Below, piece after piece: positions 11,560 to 22,873 of a DNA stretch of 64,000 bases. The translations under genes were made by a program, and so were the position numbers. The notes below the pieces were generated by a model, which did not search any database, had not been told where the DNA came from, and worked only from the letters and a program-made list of their open reading frames with translations. The stretch is from Gordionus sp. m RMFG-2023 (lineage: Eukaryota; Nematomorpha; Gordioida; Chordodea; Parachordodidae): NCBI RefSeq assembly GCF_954871325.1, contig NC_088775.1, forward strand, positions 15,291,561-15,355,560, read 5' to 3'. The number at the start of each line of letters is the position of its first letter. Position 1 is the first letter of the stretch.

Positions 11560-13900
11560 AAAGCCCGTCAAAAATGACGGGGAATAAGATTTTTATTCAT
11601 TTTTTACGATAGATATCATGCCAGGTTCAAGTTCACAATATTAGGAAGCATCCAAGATCTTATAATTATAAAAAAGTTTATCAAGCCCAGCTCAACCCTT
11701 AATAACTTGTAAAAGATATTCCCAAGTCAGGTGCAAGCTAATATTAATTTCGAGGTTCTTAGCTCAGTCCTACCCATTATAATTTTGAAAATTTTTTCCC
11801 GCCTCGGAGATAGTTAAATTTTTAATATCATCACATGAACGGGAAATATCTGATTTACCAATTAGTCTAATATGAAAAAAAAAACATGTAAATTCCGTAT
11901 TAAGGGAAACTGGGAAGGCCTGGGCAACCAATTATTAGATAATCATGACAAATAAAATAAAAATAACCGACTCTTATACTTTTTTGTAATATGATCAATT
12001 AAAATTATATCTAAAAAATATGTTGTTTATTATATAAGGTTATTGTTGTTTTTCAGATAAATTTAATGTATGTATTGCATTTCTGAAATTATTTGTCAAA
12101 GAATTTGATAAGGGATATATATTTTTTGCTGTCTATTTAAATTACAAAAATGCCATTAACACTAATGAAACTTATATGCAAATTATTTATATATTTTTTA
12201 AGATATTTTTTTTTATTGACATATAAATTTAGGATAATTTTTTTAAAAAATAATGAGGATTATTTATTATGTATTTGATAAAATTAAGAGCAAATCCTTG
12301 TTGACATTTTAATTTTTGATGGAAAAAGTGACAAAATAAATATGGGCGGTCATCTGAAGAGGAAATAATTAATGTATAATTTTATATCATTTAGGGTTGT
12401 AGATGAAAGTAATGAAGGATTAACAAAGCAGTGTACAAAATACATTGCGTCCTGATAAAGATGATATGCTTATGCCTTGGGATACTGGTAAAAGAAGAAC
12501 GCAAAACGATATTTCTGTCAATGTCAGCATTGGTATCCCCCTCTAAAATAGAATTATGAACGACAATGTTAACTCAACCATAAAACGGTCGTAAGTATTG
12601 TTATAAAGGCCACGACAGAACTACTGCATATTTTTCCATTAATAAAGTTGATGAAATTGGCCGTACTGTACATTCAAGTTTGAACATTCCTCTAAATATT
12701 CATGAAAGTTTCTCAGAGAATCGGATAAAGTATTATTTATATTAACTCCTAGTGAAGTGAATGATAGTACAGAATTGAATGCTTATATTTGTTAAAAAAT
12801 AGGCGGAGGTGGCATAGATGGTAGTGGTGATAGAAATATCATTTGGAGAACGGGGTGAAAATAAAATAAACATAGATATAAAACATAAGATAAAAAAAAC
12901 AAAATAAACCTCCAGATGAGTTCATTTCAAGCGTAGTTCTTTATTATTTTGTCTACCAGTAACTCTAGAACGGGTAAGGCGTTTGTTTAATCGTCATTAT
13001 TTCGTTGCTTATCTTTAATATATATTCATCATGTTTTGTAGCAATGTGACGGATTAGGGTTAGCCTAGACAAATAAAGAAATCAGGCAAAAATATAAATA
13101 AACTATTGTTGAAATTAAACAAACATTAAAATAATGTAAAACCGGTAGATGGGTAAATTAGATGCATATTTCTAGTAGTTGGAGGGCTATCCTCAAAAAA
13201 ATTTTTTGGGGGACTTATCAAGCCTATTATGATATTCTAAAAGTTAAAAAATAACATGATGAATGTAATGTTATTAAGATTAAGGTTAATTAATTGTAAG
13301 GTAATTAAAGAAGATATAAATTATTATAATATAAAAATAATAAAAATTAAATTAAAGGAATTGATAAGGTTTTGATAAATAGTGGTTAATAGATATTAGA
13401 TATAGAAAGAAATGAATGAGATAATAAAATTTAGCTATAAATAAATTCATTAAGGGAGGGGAAAAAAATAAAGAAAGAGTTATTTATAAGGATTGGAGAT
13501 TATAAATAAGTTAGGATAAGAATATTTAAATATTTGAATATACTTGATTATCTTCTTAATTATTGGTTATGAAAGAAAAATATGAGTATAAAAAATTGTA
13601 ATGTAAGTACTGACAAAAATAGTGAGTATGTTCAAAATAAATTTACAAGTCGAGTATCTTGTAAAGATTTCATTAATGTGTAATTGATAATATGAGATGA
13701 AAATTGATAAGGTAATCTAAAAAATAAAGAAAGGATTAAGTGAGATATTAGCCTGAATCTTTTTATTCACATTGATATTTAGAAAGTTGAGGGAATATTG
13801 TTTATATCAATTCAAGACGATTTTTCAAATCTCTCAATCCATGTTAGGTATGTGTACACCATCAATTCTCTGAATTCCATTCATCTGTTTGTATAAAATA
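11560..13900. other. Segment of unknown origin between the gag-side and pol-side remnants
   Basis: About 2.3 kb with no resemblance to the retroelement parts on either side. A short perfect hairpin, CCCGTCAAAAATGACGGG, sits at about 11567-11584 at its left edge. Inside, at about 12430-12760, is a faint coding-like patch that I cannot assign (see findings). The rest is AT-rich with no terminal repeats I can pair. Confidence 0.4.
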
Positions 13901-13911
13901 AATAAATAAAA

Positions 13912-14779
13912 TCAACAAATAAAAAAAAAATACGTACCGATGACATGACGTAGCGATGACATGATGTCACGATGACGTAGTGAGGACATCGGAAAATTAT
14001 AATATAGATATGGTCTGTAGTAAGTATCGAATCTGTTTTGACTGTTGTATCTTATATAATTCTGATGACGAGGTATATAGTAATTATTTTTGCTGTAATA
14101 TCTTTGACTGTCAAAATATGGTCGTGGAGCCCATTGTTGAACATAATTATTATCATAGTGTGCCAATTGTTTATTATCGTATTTGCTAATTTGTTTCGCG
14201 TCTGACGACTTTTTGGTTTCTATAATACGTTTTATCTCTAACTCAGCTTTTGGTTTATCATCCAAGCCTAAAGTGTCTAGTTTAGTAATAGCTTTATGAA
14301 AAATAATATCTGTATCAATATCCTCTACCTCACTGCCTGTTTTTATTATCTCCTCTATATTGTTTAGATCTTTGATCGTTTAATATCTTTTGACAAAGTA
14401 AATATTTTGATTTTCTCAATGGCTCTATCCTCAGTAAAGTTGCATTGCTTACCTAGCTGGCAAATCTTAGTCGCCCATTCTATAAATTTCTCATCCTTAG
14501 ATTGACTCGCGTTATAAAAATCTAAGATTTTATTATTGACATTCTTTTGAGGATACAATATTTTAAGTATTTTATTATAGAATCGTAGTTGTTAAATTCT
14601 GCATCGCTACTTAACGCTTGTAGTTTAATATAGATATCGTCGGGGAGGTTTTGTGTTAGAATGTAAGCTTTATCTGTAATTTTGTTTCTACTTAAGTATC
14701 TGTTAATTCTGTCAATGTAGATATTTATATTTCCTACAAATTTCGGAAAAACAACTCCGTCATCTTTTATTTTAGACAT
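13912..14779 (-). pseudogene. Gag-like remnant of the Ty3/Gypsy fossil
   Basis: The minus strand encodes a helical gag-like part (FPKFVGNINIYIDRINRYLS, then LTQNLPDDIYIKLQ and SDAEFNNYDSIIKYL). A further part is rich in Tyr, Arg, Asn and Gln. This matches a retrotransposon gag followed by a basic, low-complexity C-terminus. It is broken. The start near 14779 abuts the giant T-rich repeat. Confidence 0.65.
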
Positions 14780-14787
14780 TGAAACAA

Positions 14788-15795
14788 ATTATTTTATTTT
14801 ATTTTTTTTTTTATTTTTTATTTTATTTTTTATTTTTTATTTTTTATTTTTTATTTTTTATTTTTTATTTTTTATTTTTTATTTTTTATTTTTTATTTTT
14901 TATTTTTTATTTTTTATTTTTTATTTTTTATTTTTTATTTTTTATTTTTAATTTTTTAATTTTTTATTTTTTATTTTTTATTTTTTATTTTTTATTTTTT
15001 ATTTTTTATTTTTTATTTTTATATTTTATTTTTTATTTTTTATTTTTTATTTTTTATTTTTTTTATTTTTTATTTTTTATTTTTTATTTTTTTTTATTTT
15101 TTATTTTTTATTTTTAATTTTTTATTTTTTATTTTTACTTTTTTATTTTTTATTTTTTATTTTTTATTTTTTATTTTTTATTTTTTATTTTTTATTTTTT
15201 ATTTTTTATTTTTTATTTTTTATTTTTTATTTTTTATTTTTTATTTTTTATTTTTTATTTTTTATTTTTTATTTTTTATTTTTTATTTTTTATTTTTTAT
15301 TTTTTATTTTTTATTTTTTATTTTTTATTTTTTATTTTTTATTTTTTATTTTTTATTTTTTATTTTTTATTTTTTATTTTTTATTTTTTATTTTTTATTT
15401 TTTATTTTTTATTTTTTATTTTTTATTTTTTATTTTTTATTTTTTATTTTTATTTTTATTTTTATTTTTATTCTTATTTTTATTTTTATTCTTACTTTTA
15501 TTTTTATTTTTATTCTTACTTTTATTTTTATTCTTATTTTTATTTTTATTTTTATTTTTATTTTTATTTTTATTTTTATTTTTATTTTTATTTTTATTTT
15601 TATTTTTATTTTTATTTTTATTTTTATTTTTATTTTTATTTTTATTTTTATTTTTATTTTTATTTTTATTTTTATTTTTATTTTTATTTTTATTTTTATT
15701 TTTATTTTTATTTTTATTTTTATTTTTATTTTTATTTATTTTATTTTATTTTATTTTATTTTATTTTATTTTATTTTTATTTTATTTTTTATAAA
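14788..15795. repeat. Giant T-rich tandem array with shortening unit: (ATTTTTT)n, then (ATTTTT)n, then (ATTTT)n
   Basis: About 14815-15450 is a near-perfect 7 bp array (A plus six T). About 15450-15735 is a 6 bp array (A plus five T) with scattered C for T. At 15736-15775 it shortens to 5 bp units (A plus four T). The hydrophobic frames read from it (Phe/Tyr/Leu repeats) are artefacts. Such pure A/T arrays usually exclude nucleosomes and are prone to slippage. Confidence 0.95.
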
Positions 15796-15995
15796 AAAAT
15801 ATTTTTTATGTATATATTTGTACAAGTGAGTTTTTCTTCCCTTATTGTATAAAATTTTTTTTTTAAGTTCTCCGTTCAAAAATTTCTATTGGTATTTTTT
15901 ATTTTTATTTATATGTATATAGTATCTTTTCTTTCTTTCTTTATATGTTTTTTTTGTTTAACCGTGACCTTTGAAGGTTAAGAAAATTGCTCTTA
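15796..15995. other. Unique spacer between two T-rich arrays
   Basis: About 200 bp with no gene. It contains TGACCTTTGAAGGTTAAG (15965-15982). Similar words follow the next array (CATGACCTGTTAAGGTT at 16338 and AATGACCTGTTGAGGTC at 16385), so a GACCT...AGGT unit flanks the array. Confidence 0.5.
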
Positions 15996-16296
15996 TGTTT
16001 TATTTTATTTTATTTTATTTTATTTTATTTTATTTTATTTTATTTTATTTTATTTTATTTTATTTTATTTTATTTTATTTTATTTTATTTTATTTTATTT
16101 TTATTTATTTTATTTTATTTTATTTTATTTTATTTTATTTTATTTTATTTTATTTTATTTTATTTTATTTTATTTTATTTTATTTTATTTTATTTTATTT
16201 TATTTTATTTTATTTTATTTTATTTTATTTTATTTTATTTTATTTTATTTTATTTTATTTTATTTTATTTTATTTTATTTTATTTTATTTTATTCT
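15996..16296. repeat. (TTTTA)n microsatellite, about 300 bp
   Basis: A nearly pure 5 bp tandem array with one interruption near 16100. The long frames reading ILFYF repeats are artefacts of the array. Confidence 0.95.
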
Positions 16297-16811
16297 TTTC
16301 TTTTTTTCTTTTCTATATTTCTTCTTTTTTTTTTGATCATGACCTGTTAAGGTTGTTTTAATTTATTTTTATTTATTTTTTGATAATGACCTGTTGAGGT
16401 CTTATTAACTTTAATAAACTTAATAAAAATAGATAACTCTTGAAAATAAAGTATGATAATAAAAATATCAAAAAAGTTAGGTGAGTAAGTTAAGTTTCCT
16501 TAGACGGTAAATACGGTAAAATAAAAATATCATAATGCATATTTAATAAAATGGTAAACAAAATATAATAAAATATTAAAATAATGTATTTGGTACGTTA
16601 CCTTTATTTTTTTTTCGTGAGAAGCCAGTATGTTTATATTATATATTTTTTTAGATAGGATCTGTGAGGAAATTTTTTATTTTTATAGTATGGATTTTAT
16701 ATAATTTTTAAGAAGTTAATTTAGGTTTAATATTTTATACCTTTCTTTTTGCTTTAAAATGATTTTGGATTCAATGATTGATGCATGCATATTAATACTC
16801 ACATGTAAATA

Positions 16812-16935
16812 ATGAAAATAAAACAATACAAGACATTTAAGCTAAATATAATATTTGTATCTATTTATTACAGTATAGTAAAACAATATAAGACATTTAA
16901 GCTAAATATAATATTTATATCTATTTATTACAGTG
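16812..16935 (+). repeat. Two-copy 60 bp direct tandem repeat
   Basis: The unit beginning AAAACAATA and ending ATCTATTTATTACAGT occurs twice in a row with two or three differences. Nothing nearby suggests a gene. It lies in otherwise featureless AT-rich DNA between the arrays and the mitochondrial block. Confidence 0.75.
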
Positions 16936-17502
16936 TTAAATTTTCGTTATTACAGAATACATAACATATAATTTCTAATATCAAAGTGCATTAAATATTT
17001 GTGATTTTGAATATAATATGCAAGTTAAGAATTAAAAAGTGATTAAAAAATATCCATTTTACAATACCTTTTACTGTATAAATATTTGTGATTGCGTATA
17101 TAAAAAAATCAATCAAAGAATAACAAAAAAGATAAATACATGTCTATTTATTCCTACACTGTCTCAATTGATAATGATTTTCAAAAACAACACAAGGGAA
17201 TATAATTCTTAACATATCACATTAAGAGAAGGTCGCGCTACCATAATAACCCTCTATAACCATTTTATAAAATCTTTATCATTCATAATTGTAGTAAAAT
17301 TAGAATTTTATTATATGTTTTATAATGATTATATATATATGGATATTTATTATATGTTTTATAAAGTTAGATCAATATAATAATTTATAAGAATACACGC
17401 CGCGTACAAGATTACGGGATTCGAAGCAGATAGAAATCCTGAAATCCCTATTTCCCAACCTCATAGGATTTTCCATCCTATGTTTATCATTCTTTTCACG
17501 GG

Positions 17503-18235
17503 TTCTGGAGTGAACTAATGAGGAAATAGGGGTTGGCGCAGCCATATGGCTGCTAGCAGCCAGCCTCTTCATTAGTTCACTCTCAGCTTGAAAAGAAAAA
17601 GATATTAAAAAAATTATTGCTCTTAGAACTATAAATCAAATAAAACTTCTATTAATTCTTGCTGTAAATAAACTTTTTTATCTATGCTTAACTCATTTAA
17701 TGTCTCATGCCATTTTTAAAAGTAATTTATTTATAAGAGCAGGAAGAGTATTTCATTCTAATATAAATTCTCAAGAAACTCGAATGAACCCTATTAATTC
17801 TAGTAAATTAACTTCACAATCTTCCTTTTTATCTTCCTGATCATTAATAGCTTTTCCTTGCTCTATAGGATTTTTCTCTAAGGAGCACTCGTTAATAGAA
17901 TCTAGTAGTAGATTCTATTATAGTAGTCATTTTCTTATATGAACAATGATTTTTTTATATGTATTTTTAACAGTTAGATACTCCTTTCGAATTTTAAAGT
18001 CTATAAATTTTGAGGAAAGTAGACCCCTCTCAAAATTTATAGACACTCATTATAACTGGAACTTATCAATCCCTTTAATAATTTTAGGGGTAGGAAGAAT
18101 TATTTTATTTAATCTTATTAACATTTTCTCTTCTTCTTGGGAAATATTTATATGAAACCCAATATCCAACTATTTTATCCTTTTTGCTCCTATGATTTCA
18201 GGATTTCTATCTGCAATATTTGTCGAGGGATAGGC
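17503..18235 (+). pseudogene. ND5: ND5 3'-half duplicate (mitochondrial origin)
   Basis: Inverted copy of the 3' half of the ND5 gene at 27135-28679. It begins inside the central ND5 palindrome (AATGAGGAAATAGGGG) and reads through KKIIALST, SHAIFKS, FPCSMGFFSKE and a C-terminal hydrophobic part to the palindrome at ATTTGTCGAGG. It then switches abruptly into ATP6 sequence at about 18236. The short stretch at 17415-17460 matches 27182-27225 in direct orientation, so this junction is itself rearranged. The frame is largely open under the mitochondrial code. As an incomplete copy it cannot encode a whole subunit. Confidence 0.85.
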
Positions 18236-18239
18236 CGAC

Positions 18240-18393
18240 AACAGAGTTAAACCCTTCTCGGTAGGTAGAATTACAGTGTCAATCTGTTTTGTCATATAAT
18301 AAATAATCATCCAGATATGACAAAACAGATGAGAAAATACATATAGAAATTGACACTGTAAGGATCAAAAGACGAAAATAAATTTATTATCAT
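18240..18393 (-). pseudogene. ATP6: ATP6 5' fragment (mitochondrial origin)
   Basis: It starts ATG ATA ATA AAT with MMMNLFSSFDP, a typical ATP6 N-terminus (F0 subunit a of ATP synthase). After about 20 codons it enters a hairpin with arms at about 18269-18290 and 18322-18352, containing ATATGACAAAACAGAT and its complement. The rest of the gene lies at the opposite end of the block (31688-32176). So the circle is cut here. It sits 9 bp after the end of ATP8, as in the usual ATP8-ATP6 pair. Confidence 0.75.
18268..18353. repeat. Inverted repeat in ATP6
   Basis: Arms built on tacagtgtcaat and ctgttttgtcatat occur in both orientations. A further copy of the same arm sequence is at 32100-32146 at the other end of the block. 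The palindrome is therefore a likely breakpoint where the circle opened. Confidence 0.8.
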
Positions 18394-18402
18394 TTAAATT
18401 AG

Positions 18403-18501
18403 TTATTTATTGATGAGAACAAATTTTAATGAGGAAAGGACCAGAAATATTATAATAAAAAAGAATGAGACGGATAGTAGATTTGGGTAAGAGTGAGGTA
18501 T
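18403..18501 (-). pseudogene. ATP8: ATP8, very short (mitochondrial origin)
   Basis: A 32-codon frame with ATA start: MPHSYPNLLSVSFFFI followed by hydrophobic residues and ending VLINK. ATP8 proteins begin MPQxxP and have one membrane segment with a charged tail, usually 50 or more residues. Here the charged tail is nearly missing. The position between trnD and ATP6 is the standard one. The frame is open, but homology rests on position and the N-terminal motif only. Confidence 0.6.
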
Positions 18502-18522
18502 ATATAGATCTCAGCAGGTAAT

Positions 18523-18572
18523 AAATTGAGTATTATAGAATGACAAACTATAATTAAATATCTATATAATTT
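18523..18572 (-). tRNA. trnD: Mitochondrial-type tRNA-Asp (GUC)
   Basis: Anticodon stem-loop TATAG-TTTGTCA-TTCTATA with anticodon GTC. The acceptor is AAATT paired with AATTT. It is short, with a reduced arm. Its place between K and ATP8 is the common arthropod-like one. Confidence 0.6.
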
Positions 18573-18577
18573 AAGTT

Positions 18578-18645
18578 ACTAAAGTTTTAAGGAACATCTT
18601 CAACTTAAGAAGTTGATGCTTGTTGGGTCGGATAAGCTATTTAGT
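18578..18645 (-). tRNA. trnK: Mitochondrial-type tRNA-Lys (CUU)
   Basis: The acceptor ACTAAA pairs with TTTAGT, and the anticodon stem-loop TCAAC-TTCTTAA-GTTGA gives anticodon CTT. It lies directly after COX2, as in the ancestral ecdysozoan order. Confidence 0.75.
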
Positions 18646-18676
18646 ATGGTTAAAATGTGTTGTAAGATAATAACAG

Positions 18677-19352
18677 TTATTGTTTGTTAATTCAGTTAAT
18701 AAAGTTTCTAGTTGATACAGCTTCTAGACAAATTGGTATGAATGAATGGTTAACCCCACAGATTTCGGATCATTGACCATAGGTAATTAAAGGCTTTTTG
18801 GGTATAATAAAAATTTGATTAATACATCCGGGTACAGCATCTATTTTTACTGAAAATTGTGGTAGTGAGAATGAATTACGTCTCTAGATGAGATTATTAT
18901 TCGAGTTATAATTTTATAGGGGATAATTACATGGTTATCAGAGTCTAAAAGTCGTTGACTGTTAAGAGTTAAATCTGACTCTTGTGTTATGTAGGAGTCA
19001 AAATTTAAATTTATAAAGTCTGAATACTCATAATTTCAGTATCATTGAGACCCTATAACTTTAATAGTAAGATCAGGTCAATGGGAATCTTCGTTAGAGT
19101 AAAGTACTTTTACTGTAGGTAATGCTATAGCTATTAAAACTACTATAGGGGTGGTGGTTCATAGAAATTCAGTTATATTTATATGCGTAGTTTTATGACA
19201 AAGGTTTTTGAGATTGTTACAGCAACACATATAAAAAATACTACGATAGTTACCCCTACAATAAATCTTATTGCAAAATGGTGCAAAATAATTAAATGTT
19301 CAGAGGATGAAGAGAGCATATCTTGTAAGAATAAAGCGCGTCATGGGTTCAT
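18677..19352 (-). pseudogene. COX2: COX2, cytochrome c oxidase subunit II (mitochondrial origin, damaged)
   Basis: It begins MNPWRALFLQDMLSSSSEHL. Two membrane segments follow, then the CuA domain with VPGC and EICGVNHSFMP, ending in WINKQ. Subunit II receives electrons from cytochrome c at the CuA centre. The length, 676 bp, is one base off a whole number of codons, and the frame slips around HSLPQFSVK (near 18860). In the CuA motif the expected CSEIC reads WSEIC (TGA for a Cys codon), so one copper ligand is lost. This is the best sign that the copy is no longer a working mitochondrial gene. Confidence 0.87.
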
Positions 19353-19387
19353 TTTTAACTATAATATTATTTATAAGTTAAATGTTG

Positions 19388-20918
<1,531 letters not shown>

Positions 20919-21225
20919 ATTATATATGTTTAGGATCAAGTTATATTTTATAAATTATATCTTGATCCTAAACATATCTCATATCCATATTATTAAAGAA
21001 TAACTATTCTCCTAATTCCAGATAAAGTGAAACGAATGAAATGAACGAAGTGAACATATATAGGGGTGGGTGGGGGGTGAGAAGAAGAGAAGAAGCGAAG
21101 AAGAGAAGAAGAGAAGAATGGGGTGGGGGGCGGAAAGGGCAACGCTGGCATCCCCTCCCTTTAAGGATCTATTGTGACAGATATTATTCTCAAAAGTTAA
21201 GATTTTGATAAACCTATTTTGGTCA
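20919..21225. promoter_or_regulatory. Probable mitochondrial control region remnant
   Basis: About 300 bp non-coding between divergent COX1 (-) and ND1 (+). It holds a long hairpin (20926-20977: arms ATATGTTTAGGATCAAG and complement, AT loop), a (GAAGAGAA)n purine stretch at 21079-21118 and GGGGTGGGGGG runs. It ends in GGCATCCCCTCCCTTTAAGG (21149-21168). That sequence is repeated inverted, with one mismatch, at 21993-22012 on the far side of ND1. Hairpins and purine runs between divergent units suit a replication/transcription control region, but function is inferred. Confidence 0.5.
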
Positions 21226-21970
21226 TAAGATTTGGTCCTTTTCGAATTTGTGCTGACCCAAGGATCCTTATTAGTAGGAATGTCCTTTTATACGTTATTA
21301 GAGCGAAGGATCCTTGGGTCAGCAAAAATTCGAAAAGGACCAAATAAAGTCCTAGTGATAGGACTGGTGCAGCCATTCATAGATGCCATCAAGTTATTTA
21401 CTAAGGGTATATTTGTATATACTTATACTTGATGGCATCTATGAATGGCTGCACCAGTCCTATCACTAGGACTTTATTTGGTCCTTTTCGAATTTGTGCT
21501 GACCCAAGGATCCTTCGCTCTAATAAACGATTACCCATTATTAGTGTTTATTATATTAATGGGGGTGAGCGTTTATTTTTTGTATAGGGGGTTGATTAAG
21601 AAATTCGAAATTTTCTATATTAGGGGGTATGCGAGCGGTAAGACAAGCTGTTTCTTACGAGTTAATTATAAGATTTATTTTATTACTAATAGGATTAATG
21701 GTAATAAGTTATGAGTTTGAAGAATTTATAACTCCTATAAAAATATACGCGTAGATATTTATATATCTATTAGTTTCCTTTTTGATTTGTTCATTAGCTG
21801 AGATAAATCGAACTCCTTTTGATTTAATGGAATGAGTTGGTATCAGGTTTTAATGTTGAGTTTTATTCAGGATTTTTCGCTCTAATTTTTATAGCTGAGT
21901 ATATTTCAATTATGTTATTTTCACTACTTGTGAGAGTCATATGACTTTTAGTAACTAGTACCGGTTTTTA
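21226..21970 (+). pseudogene. ND1: ND1, NADH dehydrogenase subunit 1 (mitochondrial origin, with breaks)
   Basis: Conserved parts are [56 protein letters not shown], and [15 protein letters not shown] followed by [23 protein letters not shown]. This is the membrane subunit of complex I at the quinone site. The N-terminal third is built from three alternating copies of one sequence (21231-21269, 21295-21393, 21428-21526). The middle copy is the complement of the others, yet the frame stays open through all three. Frame changes occur near 21590 and 21838, and one in-frame TAG lies near 21753. The C-terminus after STGF is short of the usual end. Confidence 0.87.
21231..21526. repeat. Three-arm coding palindrome in ND1
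   Basis: The arm TTTGGTCCTTTTCGAATTTG at 21231-21269 is complementary to 21306-21344. The larger arm 21295-21393 is complementary to 21428-21526 (99 bp, at least one mismatch). The complementary arm encodes the conserved [15 protein letters not shown] and [10 protein letters not shown] parts. The other orientation encodes hydrophobic residues that fit the preceding and following membrane segments. Confidence 0.95.
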
Positions 21971-22050
21971 ATTTTTGGAAGGCAATTACGCCAGGCCTTA
22001 AAGGGTGGGGATGCCAGAAAATTATTTTTATACCCCCTTGTAAAATTTTA

Positions 22051-22108
22051 AACTATTTAAAAATTAGATTGCAAATCTTATATTGCTGATAAGTTTCAGC
22101 AGATAGTT
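22051..22108 (+). tRNA. trnC: Mitochondrial-type tRNA-Cys (GCA), D-arm reduced
   Basis: The acceptor AACTAT pairs with ATAGTT. The anticodon stem-loop TTAGA-TTGCAAA-TCTTA gives GCA, and a clear T-arm is present (TGCTGA...TCAGCA). There is no room for a D-arm. Confidence 0.65.
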
Positions 22109-22109
22109 T

Positions 22110-22811
22110 TAATTTATTTTAAGTTAATTAAAATTATTATTTATATATTTATACTCTGAATTAAAAACTAAAATTTTAATAGGGAGGTGAAATAAATTAA
22201 ACAACTTTTAATTAAGGTTTAGTAAATATAAGTCTTAAAAAGTTTGTGCCAGCATTAGCGGTTATACAAACAGATTTAATTTGAATTTGGTAAAAATTAG
22301 TCTGGATTTAATATCTTTAGGGGGTGGAATCCCTAAAGATATTAAATCCAAAATCCAGGATTTTTATAAGCTTTGTTTTAAGACTAGGATTAGATACCCT
22401 ATTAGTATAGAAAAAATAGAAAAATACCTAAGTATTATAAAATTTGAAACTTAAAAAATTTGGCGGTGGTTTATCCCGACTAGAGGATCTAGCTTATTGA
22501 GTTGATAGTACGCTTTTGACCTTATCTAAATTTTTCTTTATGTATTGCTGTTTAATATATTTTTTGTTTAAAAATTAAAAATAAATATTTTATAAAATAT
22601 TTTTTCAAGTTAAAGTTTAGGATATTTAGAGTTAAGTGGGGTACTTTATATAATATAATTTTAACTATTTAAAAATAGTTAACACTAAAATTTAGGATTT
22701 AGAAGTAATTAAAACAAGAGTGTTTTAATGAAAAGGCTCTAAACTATACACATATCGCCCGTCATTCCCTAGAGGGACAAGTCGTAACAAAGTAGGCCCT
22801 GAAGGCCTATT
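22110..22811 (+). rRNA. rrnS: 12S small-subunit rRNA (mitochondrial origin)
   Basis: Conserved 12S signatures are present: GTGCCAGCATTAGCGGTTA near 22247, AAGACTAGGATTAGATACCC near 22379, and CGCCCGTCATTCCCTAG plus AAGTCGTAACAAAGTAGGCC near 22756-22800. The 3' end abuts trnV. The 5' end is approximate. A hairpin with loop GGGGGTGGAATCCC (22300-22350) gives a palindrome inside the rRNA. The standard order 12S-V-16S is kept on the + strand. Confidence 0.9.
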
Positions 22812-22873
22812 ACATATAGCTTAAATAATTCTATAATAGAGCGTTTCATTTACACTGAAAAGGTGAATTATGT
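22812..22873 (+). tRNA. trnV: Mitochondrial-type tRNA-Val (UAC)
   Basis: The acceptor ACATA pairs with TATGT. AGCGTTTCATTTACACTGAAA holds anticodon TAC. It sits between the two rRNAs, as in most animals. Confidence 0.85.

Larger units (their letters stand above)
7820..14790 (-). mobile_element. Ty3/Gypsy-like LTR retroelement fossil, rearranged and interrupted
   Basis: Coding remnants on the minus strand follow the Ty3/Gypsy order when read right to left. They are a gag-like part (about 13912-14779), an aspartic protease (about 10850-11180), reverse transcriptase (about 10080-10750), RNase H (about 9600-9900) and integrase (about 8730-9350). LTR-like sequence is present twice in opposite orientation, at 7820-8130 and 8285-8600. 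A duplicated bit of the internal region sits between them (8145-8280, like 11120-11265). A segment of about 2.3 kb splits the gag side from the rest. The element is clearly broken, with more than five interruptions, and looks old or heavily rearranged. Confidence 0.85.

Noticed and set aside
11567-11584. Hairpin CCCGTCAAAAATGACGGG as a Helitron 3' end
   Set aside because: No CTRR terminus at the right distance and no Rep/helicase remnants nearby.
14779-15117. Long hydrophobic frame of Phe/Tyr/Leu repeats
   Set aside because: It is a translation of a pure T-rich tandem array; no real protein is expected.
15971-16361. Two overlapping frames with ILFYF repeats
   Set aside because: Artefact of the (TTTTA)n array, open in several frames at once.
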